Made by a program: the position numbers and the translations under genes. The notes under the pieces are model-generated. The model saw nothing but the letters and a program-made list of their open reading frames with translations, ran no database searches and was not told the origin of the DNA. From an uncultured Clostridium sp. (GTDB lineage: Bacteria > Bacillota > Clostridia > Lachnospirales > Lachnospiraceae), in NCBI GenBank assembly GCA_945915475.1, contig CAMEFI010000035.1, positions 1 to 32,932 of the forward strand: DNA of 32,932 nucleotides, given 5' to 3'. Each line of letters starts with the position of its first letter. Within the stretch, counting starts at the first letter, position 1. Shown in pieces: positions 6,733 to 14,021 of this stretch.

Positions 6733-9603
6733 GTGAGTGAGAAAATGGATAGAGCTGTTGATGCTGCAAAGCAGGAGTGTATTGAAAAACGGCAGTCCGG
6801 TACGGGGGAGCAGGAAAAGAGGCAGAAGCTTCACCGGTTTAAGCAGGGCATTGACATGGTGCAGCCAGTCAGCAATGTGGGGGATGTATCGGTTCAGACC
6901 ATAAAGAGGGAGTTAGAGCATTCGGATGAGAATTATTATGCCGGAATGCAGGAAACGAAGAAATATACTACCCCTGCGCTGGATGCAGCAGCCATTATGA
7001 GTGCAAAGGAGCTTGCAAAGGGAATTAAGGCTGAGCTGAACCAGATTACCATTGCAGGTGGTCAGGTGCATGGGCTTATCAGGGAAGGTAAACTGTCAAT
7101 GGTGGACTTGGCTGATAAAAAGCTTTTGAGGGAGAGACTGGATGCCATAGATGGGCTTTCTGTTTTTCAGAAACACCAGATAGGAAAATTCAGGGAGGCA
7201 GCATATGAGCTTTTGGTGGTAAAGGATGCCATTGAAAAGAAGCAGGGGGTAGCAGACAAGCTGGAGGCTCCGCTTAAGGCACATCTGAAATCAAAGGAGT
7301 TTTTTGATCTACAGCAGGAGAAAACCAATGAATTGCTAAAGGTTTATTTTAAGACAAGCGGGAATGATGTGCTTAGGAATGTAAATCCGGCGGGCATGAG
7401 TGAGAAGAGGCTTAAGAAATTATTGGCTTCCGGGGAGAGAAATGGATTTACAGCTTCGGATGTTGCGGCAATCCGTCTGGCAGGAAGACAGATGAGGTAT
7501 CGTGAGTCGAGGATTCGTATTGGGAGATTGCTGAACATTCGTAAGCGTGTTGAAATGCTCCGCTATTATGCAGAGAGGATGGAGGGTGTCACAAGTGAGG
7601 GGATAAAGCAGATTTCCACAGTGGTACAGGTTATGCATGGTGCCTTTGCAGTTGGAAAGTTTGGCTTGAAAGCAGGGATTGTGACAGCTTCTTTTGCAGG
7701 GAAATATACGGGAGTTTCTTTTTTGCTTCATAAGCTGAATCAGATTCGCAATGAAAAGACGGAGCAGTTAAAGAAGTTGACGAAAGAGACTGTTAAGAAC
7801 AGTAAGCCATATAAGGCTGTTTCTGAAAAGAAGGAGGCTGTGAAGGAGAAGGCTTCGGCTGCGAAGAATAAGGTAAATGAAAAACTGGATCAGTATTCTG
7901 CTGTACAGAAGTATAAGAAAGCGCAGGCAAAGGCGAAGGAAAAGGCAAAGAGTGCGGCAAAGAAAGCCAATCAAACAAAGGCGGCAGCAAGGGCTGCAGG
8001 GCGTCAGGTGAAGCAGGAAGCGGATATTGTGCTGTCGCCGGTACGATTTGTGGGTAAGGCTGTCAGCAAAGCAGGGGGATTCTTTGGTAAAATGAGATTG
8101 GCTCTTATGGCATGTGCCGGAATTATCGTTGCTGTGTTTCTCATGATTATCGTGCTTGTAAATGCAATTCTCTCCATCTGTAAGACGGAAGCAAGTGCTG
8201 CAGTTTCTGTGATACTTACTGAGAACGAAAACTTTATTGCGGAAATGAACTCTGCTTTACAGGCAAAGGCAGATGAGAAAAAGGCGGATGCGGAGAAAAT
8301 AGCAAAGGGTACACCGATGAATCCTGATGTGCTGGAGGGACATACCATTTCAAAATATGGGCATCCTGACGGGAATGGGGATTTTACAGGAGGAAGTAAG
8401 ATTATCTATCTGGACGGCAGTGGGAATGTCATCTTGAATGGGATGAACAATATTAAGGATTGTATTGCTATGGCGTATGTCATAATGGATGGAGATTTTG
8501 ACACGAATACCAGAGCAAGAGATGATTTGATTATAGATTTGTGGGAGCTGATGAATCCGGCTGTTACATATAAGGAATCGGATATCTATACTTGTACCGG
8601 GGGATGTGACAGCTTTTCCTATTCCTGTGATAATGCTTCGGATTATGCAACGATAAGCGCTTATCAGGAAGATGGCGTTGGGTTTTATGGAGAGGTAAAG
8701 GCATACAGCGAGTATGGGGATAGTTATACCGTCACTTGCGGCGGGTGTAAGGATGATAAGGGTAAGACCTTTTATCATTCCACACAGACCGGGACAGGTG
8801 AGGCAGAACCTGCCAGCGGATGTGAGAATTATACTGTGTCATACGTTTGTGACGGTCATTTGGTCACTGTATGCTATGGGCATAAGGATGTGGAAGTATA
8901 TGTGACGGTTAAGATGATGGAGGAGATGTTTGCAAGCGGCGAGCTGCCTTCCTCAGATGGCAAAAGCTATCAGGCTTACCTTTCAAGCTTTGCCGGTTGG
9001 ACGGAGGATAACAGGGAGTGGGTGCGCTGTCTGGTAAATACGGACTGGTATGATACTTATGGGGTTGATCCCAGCGGAGGAACGGGCTTTGTTGCCGGAA
9101 GCGGCATGACACCGGAGGAAATATCGGCGATTACAGAGGCTTATGGGGATTTAGATGCCACAAGAAAAGCTCTTTGTTCGGATGCTATGAGTTTTGTGGG
9201 GATGATTCCATATTATTGGGGTGGTAAAGCGAGTGCAAAGGATTATGCTGCAAATGGTTTTCATGCGACGGTTACTCCGGATGAAAAGGGCAGAAACAAG
9301 AAGGGCTTGGATTGCTCGGGATTTGTTCAGTGGGTGATATGGCGCGTTACGGATGTAAAGCTTGGGGCTTCCACCGGAACGATTACAGAGGGGATGGAGC
9401 AGATATCGGCTAATGAATTACAACCGGGGGATTTAGGTTTAATGGCAGTCCCTGGCTCTGCATCAAATCATGTGGGTGTTTTTGTGGGATATGATGAGAG
9501 CGGGCAGGCTTTGTGGTGCCATGAGAATTCCGGTGCCGGGAATGTATCGGTCAACAATACGACCTGCTTCAGATTGTATTATAAAATTATAGATTTTGAT
9601 TAA
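6733..9603 (+). CDS. Membrane-anchored NlpC/P60 peptidoglycan hydrolase of the conjugation machinery (CD1108-type)
   Basis: A 956-residue protein that probably opens the cell wall for the transfer channel. Order: a long helical cytoplasmic region rich in Lys/Ala/Glu (to about 440, with a coiled-coil stretch near 340-440), one membrane segment at about 456-485 (ALMACAGIIVAVFLMIIVLV), an extracellular Cys-rich region at about 615-720 (CTGGC, CGGC and later Cys pairs), then an NlpC/P60 domain from about 810. Catalytic residues visible: Cys861 in GLDCSGFV and His913 in SNHVGVFVGY, with a further His in WCHENSG. GTG 6733 is chosen because AAGGAGG at 6718-6724 fits it; the next in-frame ATG is 6745. 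It follows virB4 after a terminator-like hairpin. Confidence 0.85.
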   Translation: MSEKMDRAVDAAKQECIEKRQSGTGEQEKRQKLHRFKQGIDMVQPVSNVGDVSVQTIKRELEHSDENYYAGMQETKKYTTPALDAAAIMSAKELAKGIKAELNQITIAGGQVHGLIREGKLSMVDLADKKLLRERLDAIDGLSVFQKHQIGKFREAAYELLVVKDAIEKKQGVADKLEAPLKAHLKSKEFFDLQQEKTNELLKVYFKTSGNDVLRNVNPAGMSEKRLKKLLASGERNGFTASDVAAIRLAGRQMRYRESRIRIGRLLNIRKRVEMLRYYAERMEGVTSEGIKQISTVVQVMHGAFAVGKFGLKAGIVTASFAGKYTGVSFLLHKLNQIRNEKTEQLKKLTKETVKNSKPYKAVSEKKEAVKEKASAAKNKVNEKLDQYSAVQKYKKAQAKAKEKAKSAAKKANQTKAAARAAGRQVKQEADIVLSPVRFVGKAVSKAGGFFGKMRLALMACAGIIVAVFLMIIVLVNAILSICKTEASAAVSVILTENENFIAEMNSALQAKADEKKADAEKIAKGTPMNPDVLEGHTISKYGHPDGNGDFTGGSKIIYLDGSGNVILNGMNNIKDCIAMAYVIMDGDFDTNTRARDDLIIDLWELMNPAVTYKESDIYTCTGGCDSFSYSCDNASDYATISAYQEDGVGFYGEVKAYSEYGDSYTVTCGGCKDDKGKTFYHSTQTGTGEAEPASGCENYTVSYVCDGHLVTVCYGHKDVEVYVTVKMMEEMFASGELPSSDGKSYQAYLSSFAGWTEDNREWVRCLVNTDWYDTYGVDPSGGTGFVAGSGMTPEEISAITEAYGDLDATRKALCSDAMSFVGMIPYYWGGKASAKDYAANGFHATVTPDEKGRNKKGLDCSGFVQWVIWRVTDVKLGASTGTITEGMEQISANELQPGDLGLMAVPGSASNHVGVFVGYDESGQALWCHENSGAGNVSVNNTTCFRLYYKIIDFD

Positions 9604-9606
9604 GTG

Positions 9607-9641
9607 AAAGTCCTCTCTTAAATTGTAAGGAGAGGACTTTT
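9607..9641. terminator. Bidirectional terminator after the nlpC gene
   Basis: AAAGTCCTCTC (9607-9617) and GAGAGGACTTT (9630-9640) form a perfect 11-bp stem with A and T runs at its feet, placed between convergent genes. Confidence 0.85.
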
Positions 9642-9686
9642 AGACGTAATGAAGACAGGTTCATTTAACAAGAGTCCCGCCCAATC

Positions 9687-10145
9687 TTATAAATACATTT
9701 TTAAATTATATCTAAATCCATCTCGGCCCCAATTCAAAACTTCATCAATAATAATATCATTTTCTTCTATCCAAGATTCCACTATATTTCGTATATTTTT
9801 AATGGATGCCTTATCTGCATAAATAACATTTTCATTATACTCCTCATGGTCTATACTTTCCAGTCTGATTCTTCCGGCATGATTATATACAACAGTTGGT
9901 ATTATAAGGCTAGCCCTTAGTATTTTTTTCCCATTATAAATACGTTTTCCGAAAATACTTTTCTTATATTCTTCCTCTGGTGTGTGTATCCGGAAATCAT
10001 CTTTTATCATTTGAATTAGCATATTGGAGACTTCTGAAATATCATTCTCCTTATTTTCTAAGGTTTCTCGTTTTAATATCTCATTAAATTCTTTATCTGT
10101 TAATTCCAAACTTTTCATTTTTTTTATTTCATCTGCAAAACTCAT
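9687..10145 (-). CDS. Hypothetical AT-rich small protein
   Basis: I do not recognise this 152-residue protein. It is hydrophilic, has no membrane segment, and begins with a Lys/Glu-rich helical stretch (MSFADEIKKMKSLELTDKEF); the C-terminal half (KASIKNIRNIVESWIEEND, then LNWGRDGFRYNLKMYL) looks alpha/beta. GGAGAAGGGAG upstream of ATG 10145 is a good ribosome binding site. It is clearly more AT-rich than the transfer genes to its left and is transcribed against them, so it is probably separately acquired cargo. The insertion sequence lies about 150 bases upstream of its start. Confidence 0.6.
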   Translation of the reverse strand: MSFADEIKKMKSLELTDKEFNEILKRETLENKENDISEVSNMLIQMIKDDFRIHTPEEEYKKSIFGKRIYNGKKILRASLIIPTVVYNHAGRIRLESIDHEEYNENVIYADKASIKNIRNIVESWIEENDIIIDEVLNWGRDGFRYNLKMYL

Positions 10146-10286
10146 AGTTACTTACTCCCTTCTCCTTATTAAAAGACCAATTCATATGCTATTATTTCTA
10201 TATTAATATTAATCAAATTTCTAATTTTTCTCTTTGTCAAGATATATAAAATATACCACAAGATACTCAAAGTTACCATATATAAC

Positions 10287-10295
10287 AAAAAAACA
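10287..10295. repeat. Left target-site duplication of the ISLre2 element
   Basis: AAAAAAACA directly abuts the left terminal repeat and is repeated exactly at 12193-12201. Nine bases is the duplication length expected for the ISLre2 family. Confidence 0.85.
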
Positions 10296-10322
10296 GGCCG
10301 CGTAATTTTACCTTCGGAAAAA
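10296..10322 (+). repeat. Left terminal inverted repeat of the ISLre2 element
   Basis: Starts GGCCGCGTAATTTTACC and ends TCGGAAAAA. It matches the right end with a few substitutions and small gaps. Confidence 0.8.
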
Positions 10323-10434
10323 GCAGGATAGAGTTTACCCTCAGATGCTTTGATAAAGTATTAAGCATAGATTTGTTGGTTACACTATACACTTTTTCTT
10401 ACTGTGATGCAATGTTTCCCTTTGGGCAAACTTC

Positions 10435-10562
10435 TGCTTAGCTCTCTTGTTTGCCCTTTCGCCAGAAGGATCGGATATGTCAATAGCTAGCCGCGAAGCG
10501 GTGCTCTGCACCGTTGACTTATCCAATTCTTCTGGCTATTTTGTAGTCAAGAGTGCTAAGCA
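10435..10562 (-). ncRNA. Large nested stem-loop 3' of the ISLre2 transposase
   Basis: Three nested pairings are visible. The outer one is 15 bp with one mismatch (10435-10449 with 10548-10562), the middle one 23 bp with three mismatches (10461-10483 with 10514-10536). The apical part has two competing hairpins, CCGC-GAA-GCGG and CGGTGC-TCT-GCACCG. The whole sits in the 3' untranslated part of the transposase transcript. Whether it acts as RNA (stability, guide or regulatory RNA) or as DNA (transposase site) cannot be told from sequence alone. I know of no described RNA in this family. Confidence 0.5.
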
Positions 10563-10566
10563 TCAG

Positions 10567-10586
10567 ACTGTCTCTACTTAGACAGT
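10567..10586 (-). terminator. Hairpin at the transposase stop codon
   Basis: ACTGTCT (10567-10573) and AGACAGT (10580-10586) form a perfect 7-bp stem across the stop codon of the transposase. There is no T run on the minus strand, so it is a weak terminator at best or an mRNA 3' structure. Confidence 0.35.
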
Positions 10587-12082
10587 TTTCCCATTATCCC
10601 CTTATACCACATACCTTTTTCAATTTCCGGCATTACCGAATGGGTAATAGATTCTATAGATCTTCCTATTTCGCCATTTCGATTTCTTTCACTCTTTATG
10701 ATTGCCGATGACGTCAGGATATCGTTTTCTGCTCCGGCCGCTTTGGGCAATTCTTTTTCCTGATATCTGACAAGTTCTAACATATCTCCTCCATTAAGAT
10801 AATACGCTCTTAGCTGGCACATCTTTGATGCTCCTACAACACTCCAGCCCATTGCCTGCGTACTCATTCTTCTGGAGAGCGCATGGTATACATGCCCTTC
10901 TGTGCTGCTTCCTATTACTCCCTCTTCGTGCTTTAACCTCACTCTTGCCGGCATCCAATTATTCAGGATATAATCCCGGCTCTCATTGATTCTTTTTTCT
11001 CCTATTTCCGGATTCCTCAATGCGTCCTTCAGCCTCTCTGTGACAGCAATAAATTCCTCCTTGTCATCCTTTCGGATTGCATCACAGATTTCTTTCCTTG
11101 CATCGTCCGTACTGTCCAGCATGTGGCTTGTAAGTCGTGTTATATACTTCTGTAAGTGGAATTCATCCAGCACATAGGTTACACCGTTTATTCTTTCGGC
11201 TCCGGACGTGATCCATGAACCGCCATCTGCATTCAGATATATCCTTTTCACCTTGAGTATGTCGTAATGACTGCTCAGATACTCAAATATCTCATCCCAG
11301 AAAGCTTCGTTTTCCTTTCCACTGCACACTCTGCTGAAATAGTGTGGTTCTTTCAGTTTCCAGCGTTTGGACTTATGTTCATCCTCCTGTCCTTCATGGA
11401 TAATGCTTTCCGGCTCCAGTCCCTCATGGACTACCACCAGTTTTGCTATTAGACAATTATTCTTATATCCGCTTTCTGTCTTTTCCAGATCGCCTTTCTT
11501 TTCATTGAACTGTTTGGATATATGGTCCTCGTCTGCTTCAATGTAAAGATAATCGACTACTTTCTTTTCTTTGGGTTCTTCTGTAGCTCTGGGGAATTCG
11601 AGCTCGTGTATCTTACTCATTACAGCCTGCTTACTGACATCATCCTCAAGACTGGCAGCTTCTCCACCCTTTCGATATGAGGTCTGAACGGCTTCCTCCA
11701 ACAGTTTTGCAACTGCATCCTCCGTGAAACGTTCATGCTTATTCATCCCCATAATCCGATCAAGAAGATACACTCCGTCTTTTCCGGTCTCTTTGTCTAC
11801 GTAAAGTGTTTTCTTAAAGCATAACGTCCCTAAAGACGATATTAACTGCTTTGTATCATGATGTTCAACATGCCATTTCTTTTTCCGCATAACACTGTTA
11901 AAAATGAGTTTATCCGTATCCTCAAGACAGTCCTGGATAACCTTTAGTCCAAGCTTATGCACCTCTTCCGTAACCCCCAGAACCAATTCGGCCAGTTTTG
12001 TCGGATCCTTCATAAACTCTGTTTCAAGATTCTCAAAAATTTTAATGCTATTTTCTTCAAAATACTTTATACTGTTAATCAT
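10574..12082 (-). CDS. ISLre2-family (UPF0236) transposase
   Basis: A 502-residue transposase that mobilises the surrounding 1.9-kb element. The pattern of the ISLre2/UPF0236 family is visible: an N-terminal helical region, YLYIEADEDH (about residues 178-187) and RIYLNADGGSWI (near 290), which hold likely catalytic aspartates, and EGVIGSSTEGHVYHALSRRM (near 400) with the likely glutamate. The ATG at 12082 is chosen because AGGAAGG lies eight bases upstream; a GTG at 12091 is also in frame. The start codon and the bases before it form the 3' arm of an inverted repeat, suggesting translational control. The frame is intact with no frameshift. Confidence 0.9.
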   Translation of the reverse strand: MINSIKYFEENSIKIFENLETEFMKDPTKLAELVLGVTEEVHKLGLKVIQDCLEDTDKLIFNSVMRKKKWHVEHHDTKQLISSLGTLCFKKTLYVDKETGKDGVYLLDRIMGMNKHERFTEDAVAKLLEEAVQTSYRKGGEAASLEDDVSKQAVMSKIHELEFPRATEEPKEKKVVDYLYIEADEDHISKQFNEKKGDLEKTESGYKNNCLIAKLVVVHEGLEPESIIHEGQEDEHKSKRWKLKEPHYFSRVCSGKENEAFWDEIFEYLSSHYDILKVKRIYLNADGGSWITSGAERINGVTYVLDEFHLQKYITRLTSHMLDSTDDARKEICDAIRKDDKEEFIAVTERLKDALRNPEIGEKRINESRDYILNNWMPARVRLKHEEGVIGSSTEGHVYHALSRRMSTQAMGWSVVGASKMCQLRAYYLNGGDMLELVRYQEKELPKAAGAENDILTSSAIIKSERNRNGEIGRSIESITHSVMPEIEKGMWYKGIMGKLSK

Positions 12083-12151
12083 AGAGGGCACCTTCCTTTG
12101 TTTGTATTGGTTTTGTCGCTAAATACTTTATCACAAAGAGGTGCCCTCTAT
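12081..12151 (-). promoter_or_regulatory. Inverted repeat that can hide the transposase start codon
   Basis: A perfect 13-bp repeat, 12081-12093 and 12139-12151 (AGGTGCCCTCTAT in mRNA sense next to the start). A transcript entering from outside the element folds so that AUG is paired. A transcript starting inside the 45-base loop would lack the 5' arm and be translated. This is the known logic by which IS10 and IS50 ignore read-through transcription. Confidence 0.65.
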
Positions 12152-12164
12152 TTTCATTTTTCTA

Positions 12165-12192
12165 TTTTTCCGAGTAAAAATTTACGCTAGCC
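12165..12192 (-). repeat. Right terminal inverted repeat of the ISLre2 element
   Basis: Reading inwards on the minus strand it starts GGCTAGCGTAAATTTTTAC and ends TCGGAAAAA, the counterpart of 10296-10322. Confidence 0.8.
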
Positions 12193-12201
12193 AAAAAAAC
12201 A
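12193..12201. repeat. Right target-site duplication of the ISLre2 element
   Basis: AAAAAAACA, identical to 10287-10295. Confidence 0.85.
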
Positions 12202-12273
12202 TACATTTTTCTTGTTGTAAGAATCCGTGCAATTTACATAGTGAAGAACAAAATTACATGGAGGTGTCTATTT

Positions 12274-13575
12274 ATGAAACGAAAAAAAATCTTATGCTTA
12301 TTGGCTATCTGCACTGCGCTTTCCGCTATTCAGCCCATGGTTACACAGGCGGTAGAAATCAAAGAGGAACAAACACAGACAGAGCTGGTGATGGGGGATG
12401 GTTATGAAATCGTGGAAAACCATGAGACTGAAAAATCAGCAGTAACATCATGCTTTCTGTCGGTAGAAACTATCTGTCCAGAAGGCTTCGGGCTGAACAC
12501 CTATGTAATGATCATGGATGAACAGGACAACACATACCGAATCAGTATCAACGCTGAAAATGAGTATGTGGGACAGATATACCTTGCGCCCGGCAAGTAT
12601 CAGGTGACAGAGGTTTCCGTATTCGATGACTACAAGCAGGAATATCCTTTCATCATTACGGAGAATGAATTTATCTTGTCAGAGAATCAGAATAAAACGA
12701 TTTCGTTTACTATGAGAGATTATGAAAAAATTGAGGGAGAAATCGCTGAAAGAACAGAAAAAGACCAGAAGAAAAAAGAAACACAAGATGTGGTGTTTTC
12801 GGATACGCAGCTGTATGAAACAGGCTTAGAGAATGTGTTCATGCTGGGGACTGGAATGCTCTATTATGCAGTGGAGCATACGGGAACTGGAGCGGGAACT
12901 GTGGAAGCAAGCGGATATACTACAGGAGTTTATGATGTGGTGGTTAAGATTGTGAAATCCGGCGTGATTGGAGAGGCGCAGTTTCAAATCAGTATCGATG
13001 GCGGCAAAAGCTATATTGGTCAGGACGTTGTGGCGGATTCGTCAAAGATCGGGGATGCCGGGCTTACGCTGTATTTTAGGACGGAGCAGGATACGATGGA
13101 ATTTATTGAGGGGGATGCGTATTATTTATCTGTGCCTGAGACATTTCCTGTGACTGCTTCTAAGGCATGTGGTGCAAATGTTATTGTAACGGGGCATCCA
13201 ATGGAGGATCATGATTTTACAGTGACAATTCTTTCTTCCGGTGGACTTGGAAAATCAAGATTTACGGTAGTGAGTACCAAGGGGAAAGAAATCAACATCA
13301 CAGATGTGCTTCCTGAAGATGGTGTTTATGAGATGGAGGATGGTCTGTCATTGGTATTTGCAGATTCCCTGGATTATGAGAAGGGGCTTACTTATACGGT
13401 AACTGTGCGAAGCAATGATGATACTGTGAATTATTCGCCGCTTTACGTTCTTTTTGGGATAGTGGTTGTGATAGGAACCGGACTGCTTACAGTCTTAAGC
13501 GGCAGAAAGGAAAAGAAGGGGGAGTATTACATTCGCAGATACGCATGGCGGAAGGATGAGAAGGATTATGAGTAG
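12274..13575 (+). CDS. Secreted, membrane-anchored surface protein with two beta-domain repeats
   Basis: A 433-residue exported protein of unknown function. It has a signal peptide (KRKKILCLLAICTALSAIQ, cleavage probably after VTQA), a short beta-rich N-domain, a Lys/Glu linker, two related beta modules, and a C-terminal membrane segment (LYVLFGIVVVIGTGLLTVL) followed by Arg/Lys. The first module (GEAQFQISIDGGKSY ... GDAGLTLYF ... FIEGDAYYLSVPE) has the pattern of a small beta domain common in phage tail and surface proteins; the second (GKSRFTVVSTKGKEI ... DGLSLVFADSLDYEKG) is a degenerate copy. GGAGGTG seven bases upstream fixes ATG 12274. It overlaps the signal peptidase gene by about 20 bases. 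C. difficile CTn elements have a membrane protein at the equivalent place after the NlpC gene, so it may be part of the transfer surface; this is inference. Confidence 0.7.
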   Translation: MKRKKILCLLAICTALSAIQPMVTQAVEIKEEQTQTELVMGDGYEIVENHETEKSAVTSCFLSVETICPEGFGLNTYVMIMDEQDNTYRISINAENEYVGQIYLAPGKYQVTEVSVFDDYKQEYPFIITENEFILSENQNKTISFTMRDYEKIEGEIAERTEKDQKKKETQDVVFSDTQLYETGLENVFMLGTGMLYYAVEHTGTGAGTVEASGYTTGVYDVVVKIVKSGVIGEAQFQISIDGGKSYIGQDVVADSSKIGDAGLTLYFRTEQDTMEFIEGDAYYLSVPETFPVTASKACGANVIVTGHPMEDHDFTVTILSSGGLGKSRFTVVSTKGKEINITDVLPEDGVYEMEDGLSLVFADSLDYEKGLTYTVTVRSNDDTVNYSPLYVLFGIVVVIGTGLLTVLSGRKEKKGEYYIRRYAWRKDEKDYE

Positions 13576-13954
13576 GTGCAGAAGGATATTTTGGAATGGT
13601 GTTTGTGTAATAGCCTTGCTTATCCTGTTAAGCATGATTGGAAGTAAGATACTGACCGGATGGAGCAGTGTGTTTTCCTATCGGGTATTCTTTATCATGA
13701 GCGGGTCGATGGAACCGGAAATTAAGGAGAATGGGTTTGTGATTGGAAAAATACTTCCAGAGGACAGTGAGCCGGAAATTGGGAAAATATACGCTTACCG
13801 GAGGCAGGGACTATTTGGAGAGGAAATCATTATTCACAGGCTGATTTCAATAGGGGAGGATGGCAGCTATCAGTTTAAGGGGGATAATAATGAGCTGCCG
13901 GATGAAAGACCGGTGGAGAGAGAAGATATCGGGTATGTGATAGTGGTTTACTAA
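13556..13954 (+). CDS. SipW-like (S26B) signal peptidase
   Basis: Membrane-bound type I signal peptidase of the SipW/ER type, 132 residues. One N-terminal membrane segment (about residues 14-31), then MSGSMEP with the nucleophile Ser51, IIIHRL with His94 in place of the usual bacterial lysine, and FKGDNN with Asp110; these are the marks of the S26B branch. It lacks the C-terminal membrane segment of longer SipW proteins. The start overlaps the previous gene; ATG 13556 and ATG 13568 are both possible and neither has an ideal ribosome binding site, pointing to translational coupling. The natural substrate is plausibly the surface protein encoded just upstream. Confidence 0.82.
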   Translation: MRRIMSRCRRIFWNGVCVIALLILLSMIGSKILTGWSSVFSYRVFFIMSGSMEPEIKENGFVIGKILPEDSEPEIGKIYAYRRQGLFGEEIIIHRLISIGEDGSYQFKGDNNELPDERPVEREDIGYVIVVY

Positions 13955-13970
13955 AGGGGGAATCACAGGA

Positions 13971-14003
13971 AGAGGCGATTGTAGGGAGCAATCGCCTCTT
14001 TCT
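13971..14003. terminator. Terminator between the signal peptidase and NACHT genes
   Basis: AGAGGCGATTG (13971-13981) and CAATCGCCTCT (13989-13999) form a perfect 11-bp stem followed by TTTC; it sits between convergent genes. Confidence 0.8.
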
Positions 14004-14021
14004 GTGAAGATGGAACAAGTA

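Larger units (their letters stand above)
10296..12192 (-). mobile_element. Complete ISLre2-family insertion sequence (1897 bp)
   Basis: Ends are set by imperfect terminal inverted repeats: GGCCGCGTAATTTTACC... at 10296-10322 and, reading inwards on the other strand, GGCTAGCGTAAATTTTTAC... at 12192-12165; both run into TCGGAAAAA. An exact 9-bp duplication flanks them. One intact transposase gene lies on the minus strand. Two internal structures are notable: an inverted repeat hiding the transposase start and a large nested hairpin between the transposase stop and the left end. The near-perfect duplication and intact gene suggest fairly recent insertion. Confidence 0.9.

Noticed and set aside
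4300-12240. GTGCAATTTAC found at both 4313 and 12228 as a recombination scar
   Set aside because: The exact match is only 11 bases and the flanks diverge quickly; too little to claim a repeat.
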